Positions 1 through 6,039 of a DNA stretch of 8,133 nucleotides are shown here, one piece after another. Location of the stretch: contig QGUH01000123.1 in the NCBI GenBank assembly GCA_003242355.1, positions 1 to 8,133 of the forward strand. Direction: 5' to 3'. This DNA is from Pseudomonadota bacterium (lineage in GTDB: Bacteria; Myxococcota_A; Polyangia; Polyangiales; Polyangiaceae). Positions within the stretch are counted from its first letter, which is position 1. The number at the start of each line of letters is the position of its first letter. The position numbers and the translations under genes were made by a program. Under the pieces are notes generated by a model. It had not been told where the DNA came from and searched no databases. It worked only from the letters and a program-made list of their open reading frames with translations.

Positions 1-357
1 CCCCGGTTCGTGTTCCCGCGCACCCGGGGGCTCCAAGGGTCCGTGCGTTCCCATCACGTCCAGGTCGAGCAAGCGGTCCCGCGCCGCCCGCGTGCCGTCC
101 GTCGCGTCGGGACGACTGCCGGCGAGGTGGACGAGCGTGACCTCGGGCCCGAGCACGTTCGCGAGGGCAGTAACGGCGTCGTCGGTGCAGAGATCGAGCG
201 CGAGCGTTTGCAGCGGGGGTAGCGCCGGACGCCCGAACGGAGGCTCGGGAGCGCGCCCCGAGCGCGACACGGCGACGAGCTCGCACCCCGCGTGTGCGAG
301 GCGTTCGACGACGAAGCGACCGAGATGGCCCGTGGCCCCGGTGACGACGACCTTCAT
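1..357 (-). CDS. NAD(P)-dependent epimerase/dehydratase, extended SDR family (N-terminal 119 residues, runs off the window)
   Basis: The frame is open from the ATG at 357-355 to the window edge, giving 119 residues without a stop. The N-terminus has the Rossmann dinucleotide-binding motif TGATGHLG (residues 6-13), an Asp at 55 in the position that usually contacts the adenine ring, and HLAG (77-80), which ends beta-strand 4 in extended SDRs. DVMGTHGPLEPP (100-111) matches the usual N-x-x-GT-x-x-x-LEA helix region. The catalytic Y-x-x-x-K would lie beyond the edge. Members of the family remodel nucleotide-linked sugars (4-epimerases, 4,6-dehydratases, 4-reductases); which reaction is done here cannot be told. 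The start codon overlaps the stop of the upstream SDR gene in an ATGA arrangement, so translation is probably coupled. The family call is firm; the substrate is unknown. Confidence 0.88.
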   Translation of the reverse strand, partial: MKVVVTGATGHLGRFVVERLAHAGCELVAVSRSGRAPEPPFGRPALPPLQTLALDLCTDDAVTALANVLGPEVTLVHLAGSRPDATDGTRAARDRLLDLDVMGTHGPLEPPGAREHEPG

Positions 358-1310
358 GCCGCGCCTCCGCGCTGAGAAGCGGTGCGCTCGAGCGTCTCGC
401 GCATCCAGCGCGCTTGTTCGACGAGGCCCTGGAAGAGCGGCGTCGCCCGGCAACCCAAAACCGCGTCGGTGCGGGTCCGATCGAAGCGCTGATCGATCCA
501 CGCCTTGCCGGGTCGGCTGGGATCGAGCACCGGGTGCAGCCCCGCCGGACCACCCACGGCTTCTACGGCGCGGCAACAGAGCTCCGCGACCTCGAACAGC
601 GTGCGGCTGCACTCGCCCGTTGCGTTGAAGATGCCCGTCTCCCGTCGCAAGCAGGCCTCGGCCAGGCATTCCGCGACGTCGCGCACGAAAACGTCGTCGC
701 GCAGCTCGCGCCCGTGTCCGAAAACGACCGGGGCCTTCCCCGCGAAACACGCCGAGAGAAAGATGGGGATCGCGTTGTCGGCGCGCTGGGTCGGGCCGTA
801 AATGAAGCTCGGCCGGACCACGGCGAACCGGCCGCCGGTGCGCAGCGCGCTCGTGGCGAGCAGCCGCTCGGCGAGCGCCTTGGCCGAGCCATACGAGAAC
901 GGCTCGGGGCGGATCACCGGCGCTTCGGGAGCGAGCGGCGCTTCGCTCGGCCCGTACACCTTGATGCTCGAGCAGTAGACGAAATGCGCTCGGTACCGCT
1001 CGTGGAACGCCTCGAACGTGCGGACCGCGCTGTCGGCGATCACTCTCAGGTTCTGGCGCGCCTCCGCATTGACGCACGAGCCGCGCGTGATGCGGGCCGC
1101 GAGGTAAATGACGCCGTCTACCGCGCCCACGCGCTCCGCGAGGGCTTCCGGGTCGTAGCTCGAGACCGTGAGATCGACCTCGTAGTCGGCGGACGTGCCG
1201 GGGGCGCCCACACCGACGGGCTCGGCGCCGCGCTCCGCGAGCAGCGATTTCAGCGCTCTGCCGACGAAGCCTTGTGAGCCGATGACCAGAATGCGTTGGG
1301 CCATGCGCAC
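354..1310 (-). CDS. NAD(P)-dependent epimerase/dehydratase, extended SDR family (318 aa)
   Basis: This is a complete extended short-chain dehydrogenase of typical length, probably acting on a nucleotide-activated sugar in the cytoplasm. Visible motifs are the glycine-rich GSQGFVG (residues 11-17), YLAAR (69-73) at the end of strand 4, and CSSIKVYG (113-120) with the active-site Ser. The catalytic pair is Tyr140 and Lys144 in YGSAK, followed by VVRPSFIYGP (164-173) in the substrate-binding part. The DDVFVRDVAE segment (205-214) matches the R-D-F-x-H/Y-V-x-D-x-x-x region of the sugar epimerases. The open frame begins at a GTG (1310); an ATG two codons later (1304) is an equally good start, and neither has a strong ribosome-binding site. 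The gene lies 9 bp after the GT2-ligase fusion and overlaps the next SDR by 4 bases (ATGA), so it sits mid-operon. Substrate and exact reaction (epimerase, dehydratase or reductase) cannot be read from sequence. Confidence 0.93.
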   Translation of the reverse strand: MRMAQRILVIGSQGFVGRALKSLLAERGAEPVGVGAPGTSADYEVDLTVSSYDPEALAERVGAVDGVIYLAARITRGSCVNAEARQNLRVIADSAVRTFEAFHERYRAHFVYCSSIKVYGPSEAPLAPEAPVIRPEPFSYGSAKALAERLLATSALRTGGRFAVVRPSFIYGPTQRADNAIPIFLSACFAGKAPVVFGHGRELRDDVFVRDVAECLAEACLRRETGIFNATGECSRTLFEVAELCCRAVEAVGGPAGLHPVLDPSRPGKAWIDQRFDRTRTDAVLGCRATPLFQGLVEQARWMRETLERTASQRGGAA

Positions 1311-1319
1311 CCGCTCGGC

Positions 1320-3587
1320 TCAGCGCTCGAGCGCGCTCTTCGGCGCTCGCTTCTGGAAGTCGATGGGCAGCTTCGAGACGGCGACGAGGTGCTTGCCGGT
1401 GCGCACCATCGCGATCTTGTCCTCGAAGACCACGTCGATGCGCAGGTCTTCACCGAGGTACTGGCGAATGGTCGCCTTGATTTCGTCCATGGTCGACTCG
1501 GCGTAGCGCGGCGCTTTCACGACGCGCAGTCGAATCGCGTCCGGCTCTTCCTGCACCACCTGGAAGCGCTGGATGGCATATTCGTAATCCTTGAGCAGGT
1601 GGGGGAAGAACGAGCCGGGCACGAACCGCCCGTCCGTGCCTTGGATGATCGACTGAACCCGTCCCTGGATTTCGCCGATCCGCGGCAAGCCACGCCCGCA
1701 CGGGTTCGGCTGGCTGTTGTCGACGGCCGTCGCCAGGTCGCCGATGCGGTAGCGGATGAACGGCATGCACAGGTTGTTCAGGTCGGTGATCACGACCTCG
1801 CCCGTTTCCCCCGGGCGTGCGGGGCGGCCGTCCACGAGCAGCTCGACGATGTAGCCCTCCGCCACGACGAGGTGCCCGTTGTGCGTCGCGCTCTCGTACG
1901 CGATGCCGGAAAACTCGCGGCTGCCGTACTTGTCGAACACGGAGCAGCCGAACGTGCGCTCGATGAGCGCGCGGCTGTCGGGCGGCAACGTCTGCGCGCT
2001 CGACATGAGCGCCTTCGGCGAGTGCTCGAGCCCGCGCCCGCGCGACTCGAGATAGCGGGCGAGCAACGTGAACGCCTCCGCGTACCCATCGATCAGCACC
2101 GGCGCTCGCTTGCCGATGAGCTCGACCGTCTTCTCGAGGTTCTGCTCCGACATTTCGAACACGGGGATGAACGTCCGGTTCGAGAGCAACGCATCGAGCC
2201 GTTCCTGGTACGTCTGCGACTTCGTCATCCCGATCGTCTGATGCCAGAGTCGGATGCACGGGTCGCCGAAGCGATATCCGGTCCACTCCTGCGAGCGGAG
2301 CGTCGCGGCCCAGCGGAACTCGAGCTGAGCGCGATCCGCGTAACAGACGAACGGCTCTCCGGTGCTCCCGGAGGTGGTGATGCGCAGGACCTCGCTCTCC
2401 GAAAACCCCTCTTGCAGCATTCCGGAGTGGATGTGCTTGCGCACGTCGTCCTTGCTGAGCAGCGGCAAGAGGTGCAGGTCCTCCTGCGTGCGGATGTCGT
2501 CGGGCGTAATCTTCCGCTCCTGCATGCGCGCCCGGTAGTAGGGAACCTTGGCGTACGCATGCCGCACCAGGCGACGCAGCTTCTCGTCTTGCAGCTCGCG
2601 AATCTGAGCGGGTGACAACCACTGGGTCGCGTTGAGCGTCTCGTAGTAGCGCTCCACGCTGCGCGTGATCATCCAGTGGCTCTTCTCGAACGAGAGCATG
2701 TACGTGCGCCAGCGCACGGGGTTCGCGGCGCGCGAAGGCGGCTCACCGATCGGCACCCCCTGGGCCTGCAGGAACTGGCGCGCCACGTCTTTCGGGTGCG
2801 TGTGCACGCGGTACTCCCACATGGCCTTCGGCACGTCGACCAAGCTCTTCGCGGTCGCCTTGAACCAACGCCCCTCGAGGAACGACTTTCCCTGCCGCCG
2901 CTGCTCGAAAATCGTATCGACTTCCTTGAACGTGTAGCCCTTCGCGTGGGCGGCCACCATGAGGAAGGACTGCCAGTAGTTGTACGAGCCGCGGTAATTC
3001 AGAAGATCGAGGAACGTCTCGCGCGCGCAGCAGATGAACCCCGATTTGTTGTCGCGCAACCGCATTCCGAAAGCGGTGTTCAGAACGGTGTTGAAACCCC
3101 GCGACAGGTAATAGCGACCATCGCGCACGCGCCCGGGGAGGGTGCGACACCCCTGAACGATGTCGACCCCGGACTCTTTCATCTCCCGGTAGAGCTTGAG
3201 AACGTCTTCCGGTTGGTACTGCAGGTCCGCGTCGATGATGGCCACGTGCGTCCCGCGTGCGGCTTCGGCGCCGGTCCGCCAGCCCGCGGCGAGCCCTCGG
3301 TTCTGATCGTGGAATTTTCCAACCACCCGTCCCGGATGGCGTTCGACCTGCTCGGCGATGGCCTGCGCGGTTCCGTCGGTCGACCCGTCGTCGACGAGCA
3401 CGAGCTCGCCCACGATGCCGCCCTCGTCGAACACGGACAGCACGCGTTCCGTCAGCTCGAGAATATTCAGGGCTTCGTTGTAACAGGGGACGATGACCGA
3501 CAGCTCGATCGGTTCCGAACGGGGGACCTCTTTCAGGAACACGTCGTTACGATCGGGGGTTCGGGCTCCCGCGTCCTGAGCTTCCAA
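1320..3587 (-). CDS. Two-domain protein: GT2 glycosyltransferase fused to PaaK/CapK-type adenylate-forming ligase (755 aa)
   Basis: Residues 27-235 form a GT-A family 2 glycosyltransferase of the dolichyl/undecaprenyl-phosphate-sugar synthase kind: VIVPCYNE (31-38), VDDGSTDGT (65-73), a metal-binding DADLQ (119-123), then QGCR (145-148) and DNKSGF (179-184). No membrane helices follow it. After a linker (about 236-295), residues 296-740 match phenylacetate-CoA ligase/CapK proteins. They begin with the family's N-terminal helices (LSPAQIRELQ at 324-333, HAYAKVPYYR at 343-352), then P-loop SGSTGEP (406-412), YGSREF (554-559), RYRIGD (612-617), GR (642-643) and a C-terminal Lys in TGKHL (730-734). 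The second domain should adenylate a carboxylate; acceptor unknown. The start is a TTG with GGAG 7 nt upstream; the next candidate is a GTG at codon 16. The gene is first in a tight run with two SDR genes. Both domains appear intact with no frameshift, so the fusion looks real. Confidence 0.93.
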   Translation of the reverse strand: MEAQDAGARTPDRNDVFLKEVPRSEPIELSVIVPCYNEALNILELTERVLSVFDEGGIVGELVLVDDGSTDGTAQAIAEQVERHPGRVVGKFHDQNRGLAAGWRTGAEAARGTHVAIIDADLQYQPEDVLKLYREMKESGVDIVQGCRTLPGRVRDGRYYLSRGFNTVLNTAFGMRLRDNKSGFICCARETFLDLLNYRGSYNYWQSFLMVAAHAKGYTFKEVDTIFEQRRQGKSFLEGRWFKATAKSLVDVPKAMWEYRVHTHPKDVARQFLQAQGVPIGEPPSRAANPVRWRTYMLSFEKSHWMITRSVERYYETLNATQWLSPAQIRELQDEKLRRLVRHAYAKVPYYRARMQERKITPDDIRTQEDLHLLPLLSKDDVRKHIHSGMLQEGFSESEVLRITTSGSTGEPFVCYADRAQLEFRWAATLRSQEWTGYRFGDPCIRLWHQTIGMTKSQTYQERLDALLSNRTFIPVFEMSEQNLEKTVELIGKRAPVLIDGYAEAFTLLARYLESRGRGLEHSPKALMSSAQTLPPDSRALIERTFGCSVFDKYGSREFSGIAYESATHNGHLVVAEGYIVELLVDGRPARPGETGEVVITDLNNLCMPFIRYRIGDLATAVDNSQPNPCGRGLPRIGEIQGRVQSIIQGTDGRFVPGSFFPHLLKDYEYAIQRFQVVQEEPDAIRLRVVKAPRYAESTMDEIKATIRQYLGEDLRIDVVFEDKIAMVRTGKHLVAVSKLPIDFQKRAPKSALER

Positions 3588-3840
3588 GTGTTTGCTCCGA
3601 GGCTGACCTAATGCGTTGCGACGAGTGGACCGTGTACCACGAACCCGCGTGGACGAGCCAGGGCCGGCCGGGGCCGAATGCGCCGCGTCGGAGGCCGTAG
3701 CCCACCCGGACCCACGTCTTCGGCCGCGCGCGTCGCGATGCTGGGCCAGCGTCGGCGCGCGTCACACGGACGACGAGCCGTTCACGGCGAGAAACGGTGC
3801 GACGCTCCACGCGGTAAACCTCGTACGAGGCTCGCGCCAC
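3547..3840 (-). CDS. Possible small basic hypothetical protein (97 aa), unrecognised
   Basis: I do not recognise this protein. It starts with GTG at 3840-3838, preceded by GGAGG at 7-nt spacing (3852-3848), the best ribosome-binding site in the window. It is very Arg-rich. The first 30 residues alternate charged and V/Y residues (YEVYRVERR, RLVVRVTRA), suggesting beta-strands, then WVRVGYGL (43-50) and WLVHAGSWYTVH (61-72). There is no signal peptide or membrane segment. The last 41 bases overlap the start of the GT2-ligase gene in another frame, so the two could be translated as a pair. Third codon positions are less GC-rich than in the neighbouring certain genes, which weakens the case. If it is not a gene, positions 3588-3952 are a 365-bp leader or promoter region. 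Confidence 0.35.
   Translation of the reverse strand: MARASYEVYRVERRTVSRRERLVVRVTRADAGPASRRARPKTWVRVGYGLRRGAFGPGRPWLVHAGSWYTVHSSQRIRSASEQTLGSSGRGSPNPRS
3595..3598 (-). promoter_or_regulatory. Shine-Dalgarno supporting the TTG start of the GT2-ligase fusion
   Basis: On the minus strand GGAG lies 7 nt before the TTG at 3587-3585. There is no nearby in-frame ATG (the first internal Met is at residue 136), and the GT2 core begins near residue 27, so this site decides in favour of the rare TTG codon. A GTG at codon 16 is the only reasonable competitor. Confidence 0.6.
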
Positions 3841-3845
3841 CGGGT

Positions 3846-3858
3846 TCCCTCCGAGGGA
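3846..3858 (-). promoter_or_regulatory. Ribosome-binding site lying inside a small palindrome
   Basis: The minus-strand sequence TCCCTCGGAGGGA is an inverted repeat (TCCCTC / GAGGGA around one base) that contains the GGAGG Shine-Dalgarno of the 97-aa frame. As RNA it could form about 5 base pairs around a 3-nt loop, partly hiding the ribosome-binding site. The sequence is certain; a regulatory role is inference and such a short stem may simply be chance. Confidence 0.3.
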
Positions 3859-3869
3859 GCTCCGGCACC

Positions 3870-3883
3870 CGTTGCGTGCAACG
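3870..3883. repeat. 14-bp inverted repeat (6-bp arms, 2-bp spacer)
   Basis: CGTTGC-GT-GCAACG has perfect 6-bp arms. It lies between the stop of the lipoprotein gene (3953) and the start of the possible small gene (3840), where a promoter or terminator is expected. The arms are too close for a good terminator and no T-run follows on either strand, so a dimeric-regulator operator is the better guess. Confidence 0.4.
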
Positions 3884-3898
3884 ATTTCGAGTCTCGAG

Positions 3899-3932
3899 CG
3901 TCCGACGCAACTCCAGTCATCGTCCGACGCAA
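3899..3932. repeat. Two direct copies of a 12-bp repeat at 22-bp period
   Basis: CGTCCGACGCAA occurs exactly at 3899-3910 and at 3921-3932. The start-to-start distance of 22 bp is about two turns of the helix, so a protein bound to both copies would sit on the same face. Read on the minus strand each copy begins TTGC, as does the core of the nearby palindrome at 3870-3883. The copies lie just after the lipoprotein stop codon and upstream of the GT2-ligase operon. They are outside any certain gene. Confidence 0.5.
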
Positions 3933-3952
3933 TTCGAATGCTCGGAGACCGA

Positions 3953-5362
3953 TTACTGGAGCATCAGGCTGTTTTGCTCGGCTTCCACGCGGTTGTCGTT
4001 GCAAAATACGCAGTTTGCGCCGTAGAAGTACTTGCGATTCGCCGTATCGTTCATCAGGTGAACCCGGAACCACGCGGCGGCTGCGGAAAGCGAGACGCCG
4101 CCCGGGCCCTGGTACACCCAGCTTCCGTGATCCGCGTCCCGCTCGTTGAGGAAGAAGGCGGGCTGATCGGTGACCGAGAGGAACGTGTTCCTCACGCTCG
4201 AACAGCTCACCACGGAGTCTTTCCCTCCGCAGAAGAACAACATCGGCGTGTGGACGCCGCTGAGCGCCCGGGTGCCACAAATCGTGGCAAGCGCCTTGTA
4301 GCGCGGATCGGACGCCGACATGCAGGTCGACATCCCGCCATACGAGTGGCCGAGCTGGCCGATGCTGGTCGTGTCGAGGCGCTCGAAATAGATGCTACCC
4401 GGGTCCTTCGCCTCCTCCAGGATCCAGTCGAGCCCAGCAATGGTGGGGAGTGGATCGCCCTCGGCCGTGGCGGTGCTGAGCGGGGCAACCACGACGAACC
4501 CATGCGACGCGAGGTGGTTCAGCATGGGCAAGTACTGTCCACACCACTGGTTGGAGGCCGCGTTGACGACGCAATCCGGCGGATTCTGTTCGGGGTTGTC
4601 CCGGTACCCGTTCGCCCAGATGAGGATCGGATGACAGTACCCGCTATCCGCGAGATTGGCCGGGCGATACACGTTGAAGCGCTGCTGCTTATTTCCGTAG
4701 ATCGGATCCGGGACGACACCCGCCAAGGGCCCCACGTTCTTCTCGGCTTGGACCTGGAACGGACCCGCTTTGGTGGGATCGGCCGTGGGCCACGCCTTTC
4801 CGACACAAGCGCCCGGCGAGCCGCCGCCACCGACCCCGCCGGTGCTCTGCGTGCCGCCCTGGCCCGCATCACCCCCAGCGCCCCCACCCGCATCTCCGGC
4901 CTGCCCGCCGGCACCCGAGCTTTCGCCGCCAGCACCACCCGCGGCGGCCCCACCCTCACCACCCGCCTGGCCTGCGGCGCCGGCGCCCCCGGATGCGTTG
5001 GCCCCCGTCCCGCCATCCGAACCACCGGTCTCCGGCGTGGAACCGGCCATCCCCCCACCACCGGTCGGTGCCGCGCCTCCCATGGCGCTCGTTTCGCCGC
5101 CGCCCGCGTCGCCGCCGCTCGCTCCGCCGCCGCCTTCCCCGCCGGGTGTGGCCCCGCCCGTGGTTCCTCCGGTCATGGAGCCGCCCGTGGTTCCGCCGTT
5201 GGCCGGGGAGCCTCCCGACGACGTGCCACTCGGAGCGGCGCCCTGACCTCCCGTGTCGGCCGGCGAGCCTCCGGCCGAAGACGGCTGATCACCGTTCGAA
5301 GAGGCTGAACACGCAGCCGCGGAGATCGACAGGCTGACGAGCAAGGCCAAACGCCTCGCCAC
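3953..5362 (-). CDS. Putative secreted lipoprotein with glycine-rich spacer and alpha/beta-hydrolase domain (469 aa)
   Basis: The N-terminus is a lipoprotein signal: ARR, a hydrophobic core (LALLVSLSISAAA) and Cys18 as the likely lipidated residue, though the -3 residue is Ala rather than Leu. Residues 23-184 are almost only Gly, Ala, Ser and Thr, a flexible spacer holding the enzyme off the membrane. Residues 198-436 form the hydrolase: VYRPANLA (231-238), an oxyanion-type WANGYRDN (249-256), nucleophile elbow GHSYGG with Ser340, FFCGGKDSVV with probable Asp382, and DADHGSW with probable His412. The layout recalls cutinase/PETase-like and chlorophyllase-like esterases. Ten Cys after residue 185, including a C-terminal CVFC, suggest disulfides outside the cytoplasm. 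I chose the GTG at 5362 because AGGG lies 7 nt upstream and it puts the signal peptide at the N-terminus; the frame stays open to 5689, which would bury the signal at residue 109. Substrate unknown, an ester likely. Confidence 0.88.
   Translation of the reverse strand: MARRLALLVSLSISAAACSASSNGDQPSSAGGSPADTGGQGAAPSGTSSGGSPANGGTTGGSMTGGTTGGATPGGEGGGGASGGDAGGGETSAMGGAAPTGGGGMAGSTPETGGSDGGTGANASGGAGAAGQAGGEGGAAAGGAGGESSGAGGQAGDAGGGAGGDAGQGGTQSTGGVGGGGSPGACVGKAWPTADPTKAGPFQVQAEKNVGPLAGVVPDPIYGNKQQRFNVYRPANLADSGYCHPILIWANGYRDNPEQNPPDCVVNAASNQWCGQYLPMLNHLASHGFVVVAPLSTATAEGDPLPTIAGLDWILEEAKDPGSIYFERLDTTSIGQLGHSYGGMSTCMSASDPRYKALATICGTRALSGVHTPMLFFCGGKDSVVSCSSVRNTFLSVTDQPAFFLNERDADHGSWVYQGPGGVSLSAAAAWFRVHLMNDTANRKYFYGANCVFCNDNRVEAEQNSLMLQ
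4811..5293 (-). repeat. Low-complexity glycine-rich coding repeat (GGx-type spacer)
   Basis: About 480 bp coding lipoprotein residues 24-184 consist of irregular short units such as GGT, GGA, GGS and GGE. The DNA is dominated by GGC/GGT/GGG-type codons, which makes the opposite strand read as long, proline-rich open frames that are artefacts. The units are not identical enough for a perfect tandem array, but the composition should favour slippage and length variation between strains. Confidence 0.8.
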
Positions 5363-6039
5363 GCGGGTACCCTGCTCGATGCCGTTATCCGCTTTCTTCG
5401 GCGCGCCGCTCACCGTTCGTCGCTCTCGGACGGGCGCGTCTGCACGACGCGACGGGTTGGGCGGCGGGGGCAAATCGTCCTCGATTTTCAAGTCGGTGAT
5501 CCCTTTTGCGGCGAAGACGACTTGCCCTGCCGCGCGATCGCAGTGGCTCGAGGTCAGCGGATCCGTCACGGCCGTGACGCCTTTTTCGCGGCGCACGTCA
5601 CGAGGAAACACAAAGCAAAATTTCGCGATCCCGGCCGGTCGACGAAGTTTGGCGCACTCGGTCATCGGCCGCTCGCCGAGCAGCCTCAACCGTCACGTCC
5701 TTGTCGTGAGCGGGACGGTGACGACCACCGCGAGCGGTCTCCGAATTGGCGCAGCGCACGAACTCGAGTCGTCGATCGTGACGGCGTTTCTCGACGAAGA
5801 AGCGAACCCTTCGCATCTGGTGTTCGTCGTACCGTTGCTCCTCCATCCCGCGGGAGAGCGCGAGACGAGGGACCCGGCACTTCCCCATCGTCTCGCGACC
5901 CGCTCGGCTGCTCGACGCGCCGGCTCCGCTTGCACTCGAGCTGGCCGTTCGAAAGGGGCGGCGAGCTGGTGGGCTCCGCACGAGCGTACGCCCCAAATCT
6001 TCGCCCGTGGGTGGAACACCTGTGTCAGCATGCGCGCCG
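5363..6039. other. Divergent intergenic region, no certain gene
   Basis: About 680 bp separate the lipoprotein start (minus strand) from the discoidin-protein start (plus strand). Promoters for both transcripts should be here, but I cannot point to convincing -10/-35 or sigma-54 elements. Open frames exist on both strands: plus 5379-6176, minus 5598-6116, and the in-frame extension of the lipoprotein to 5689. None has a good ribosome-binding site, recognisable motifs or the strong third-position GC of the neighbouring genes. An A/T-rich patch around 5606-5630 stands out against the background. I see no tRNA or insertion-sequence ends. A perfect inverted repeat at 5859-5897 is listed separately. 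Confidence 0.5.
5859..5897. repeat. Perfect 10-bp inverted repeat able to form a long hairpin
   Basis: CGCGAGACGA at 5859-5868 is matched by its exact reverse complement TCGTCTCGCG at 5888-5897. Inside the 19-nt loop, GGG (5869-5871) can pair with CCC near 5884-5886 across a one-base bulge, adding about three pairs. No T-run follows on either strand, so it is not a standard intrinsic terminator. It could be an operator in the divergent promoter region or a structured leader of the plus-strand transcript. Confidence 0.55.

Noticed and set aside
414..1277. Plus-strand 287-codon frame opposite the SDR gene
   Set aside because: Antisense to a complete SDR with Rossmann and catalytic motifs; no recognisable domain or ribosome-binding site.
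1296..2615. Plus-strand 439-codon frame and minus-strand 390-codon alternate frame across the ligase domain
   Set aside because: Both lie inside the GT2-ligase gene, which has intact motifs throughout; these frames show only Arg/Ala/His-rich sequence typical of high-GC shadows.
3636..3653. Short inverted repeat CCACG...CGTGG in the leader of the GT2-ligase gene
   Set aside because: Only five pairs with no extension and no T-run; expected by chance in this composition.
4770..5246. Proline-rich plus-strand frame that looks like a cell-wall protein
   Set aside because: Gly codons GGx read on the other strand as xCC, giving Pro/Ala/Ser. It is a direct shadow of the Gly spacer.
3872..5308. Plus-strand 478-codon open frame opposite the lipoprotein gene
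   Set aside because: It is the antisense of the hydrolase and its glycine-rich spacer, has no start signal, and reads as Arg/Ala/Pro-rich low-complexity sequence. The minus strand has a signal peptide and catalytic motifs.
5936..5965. Possible tRNA T-arm (GTTCGAAA)
   Set aside because: The bases flanking the TTCGA core do not pair into a stem, and no acceptor or anticodon arm fits on either strand.
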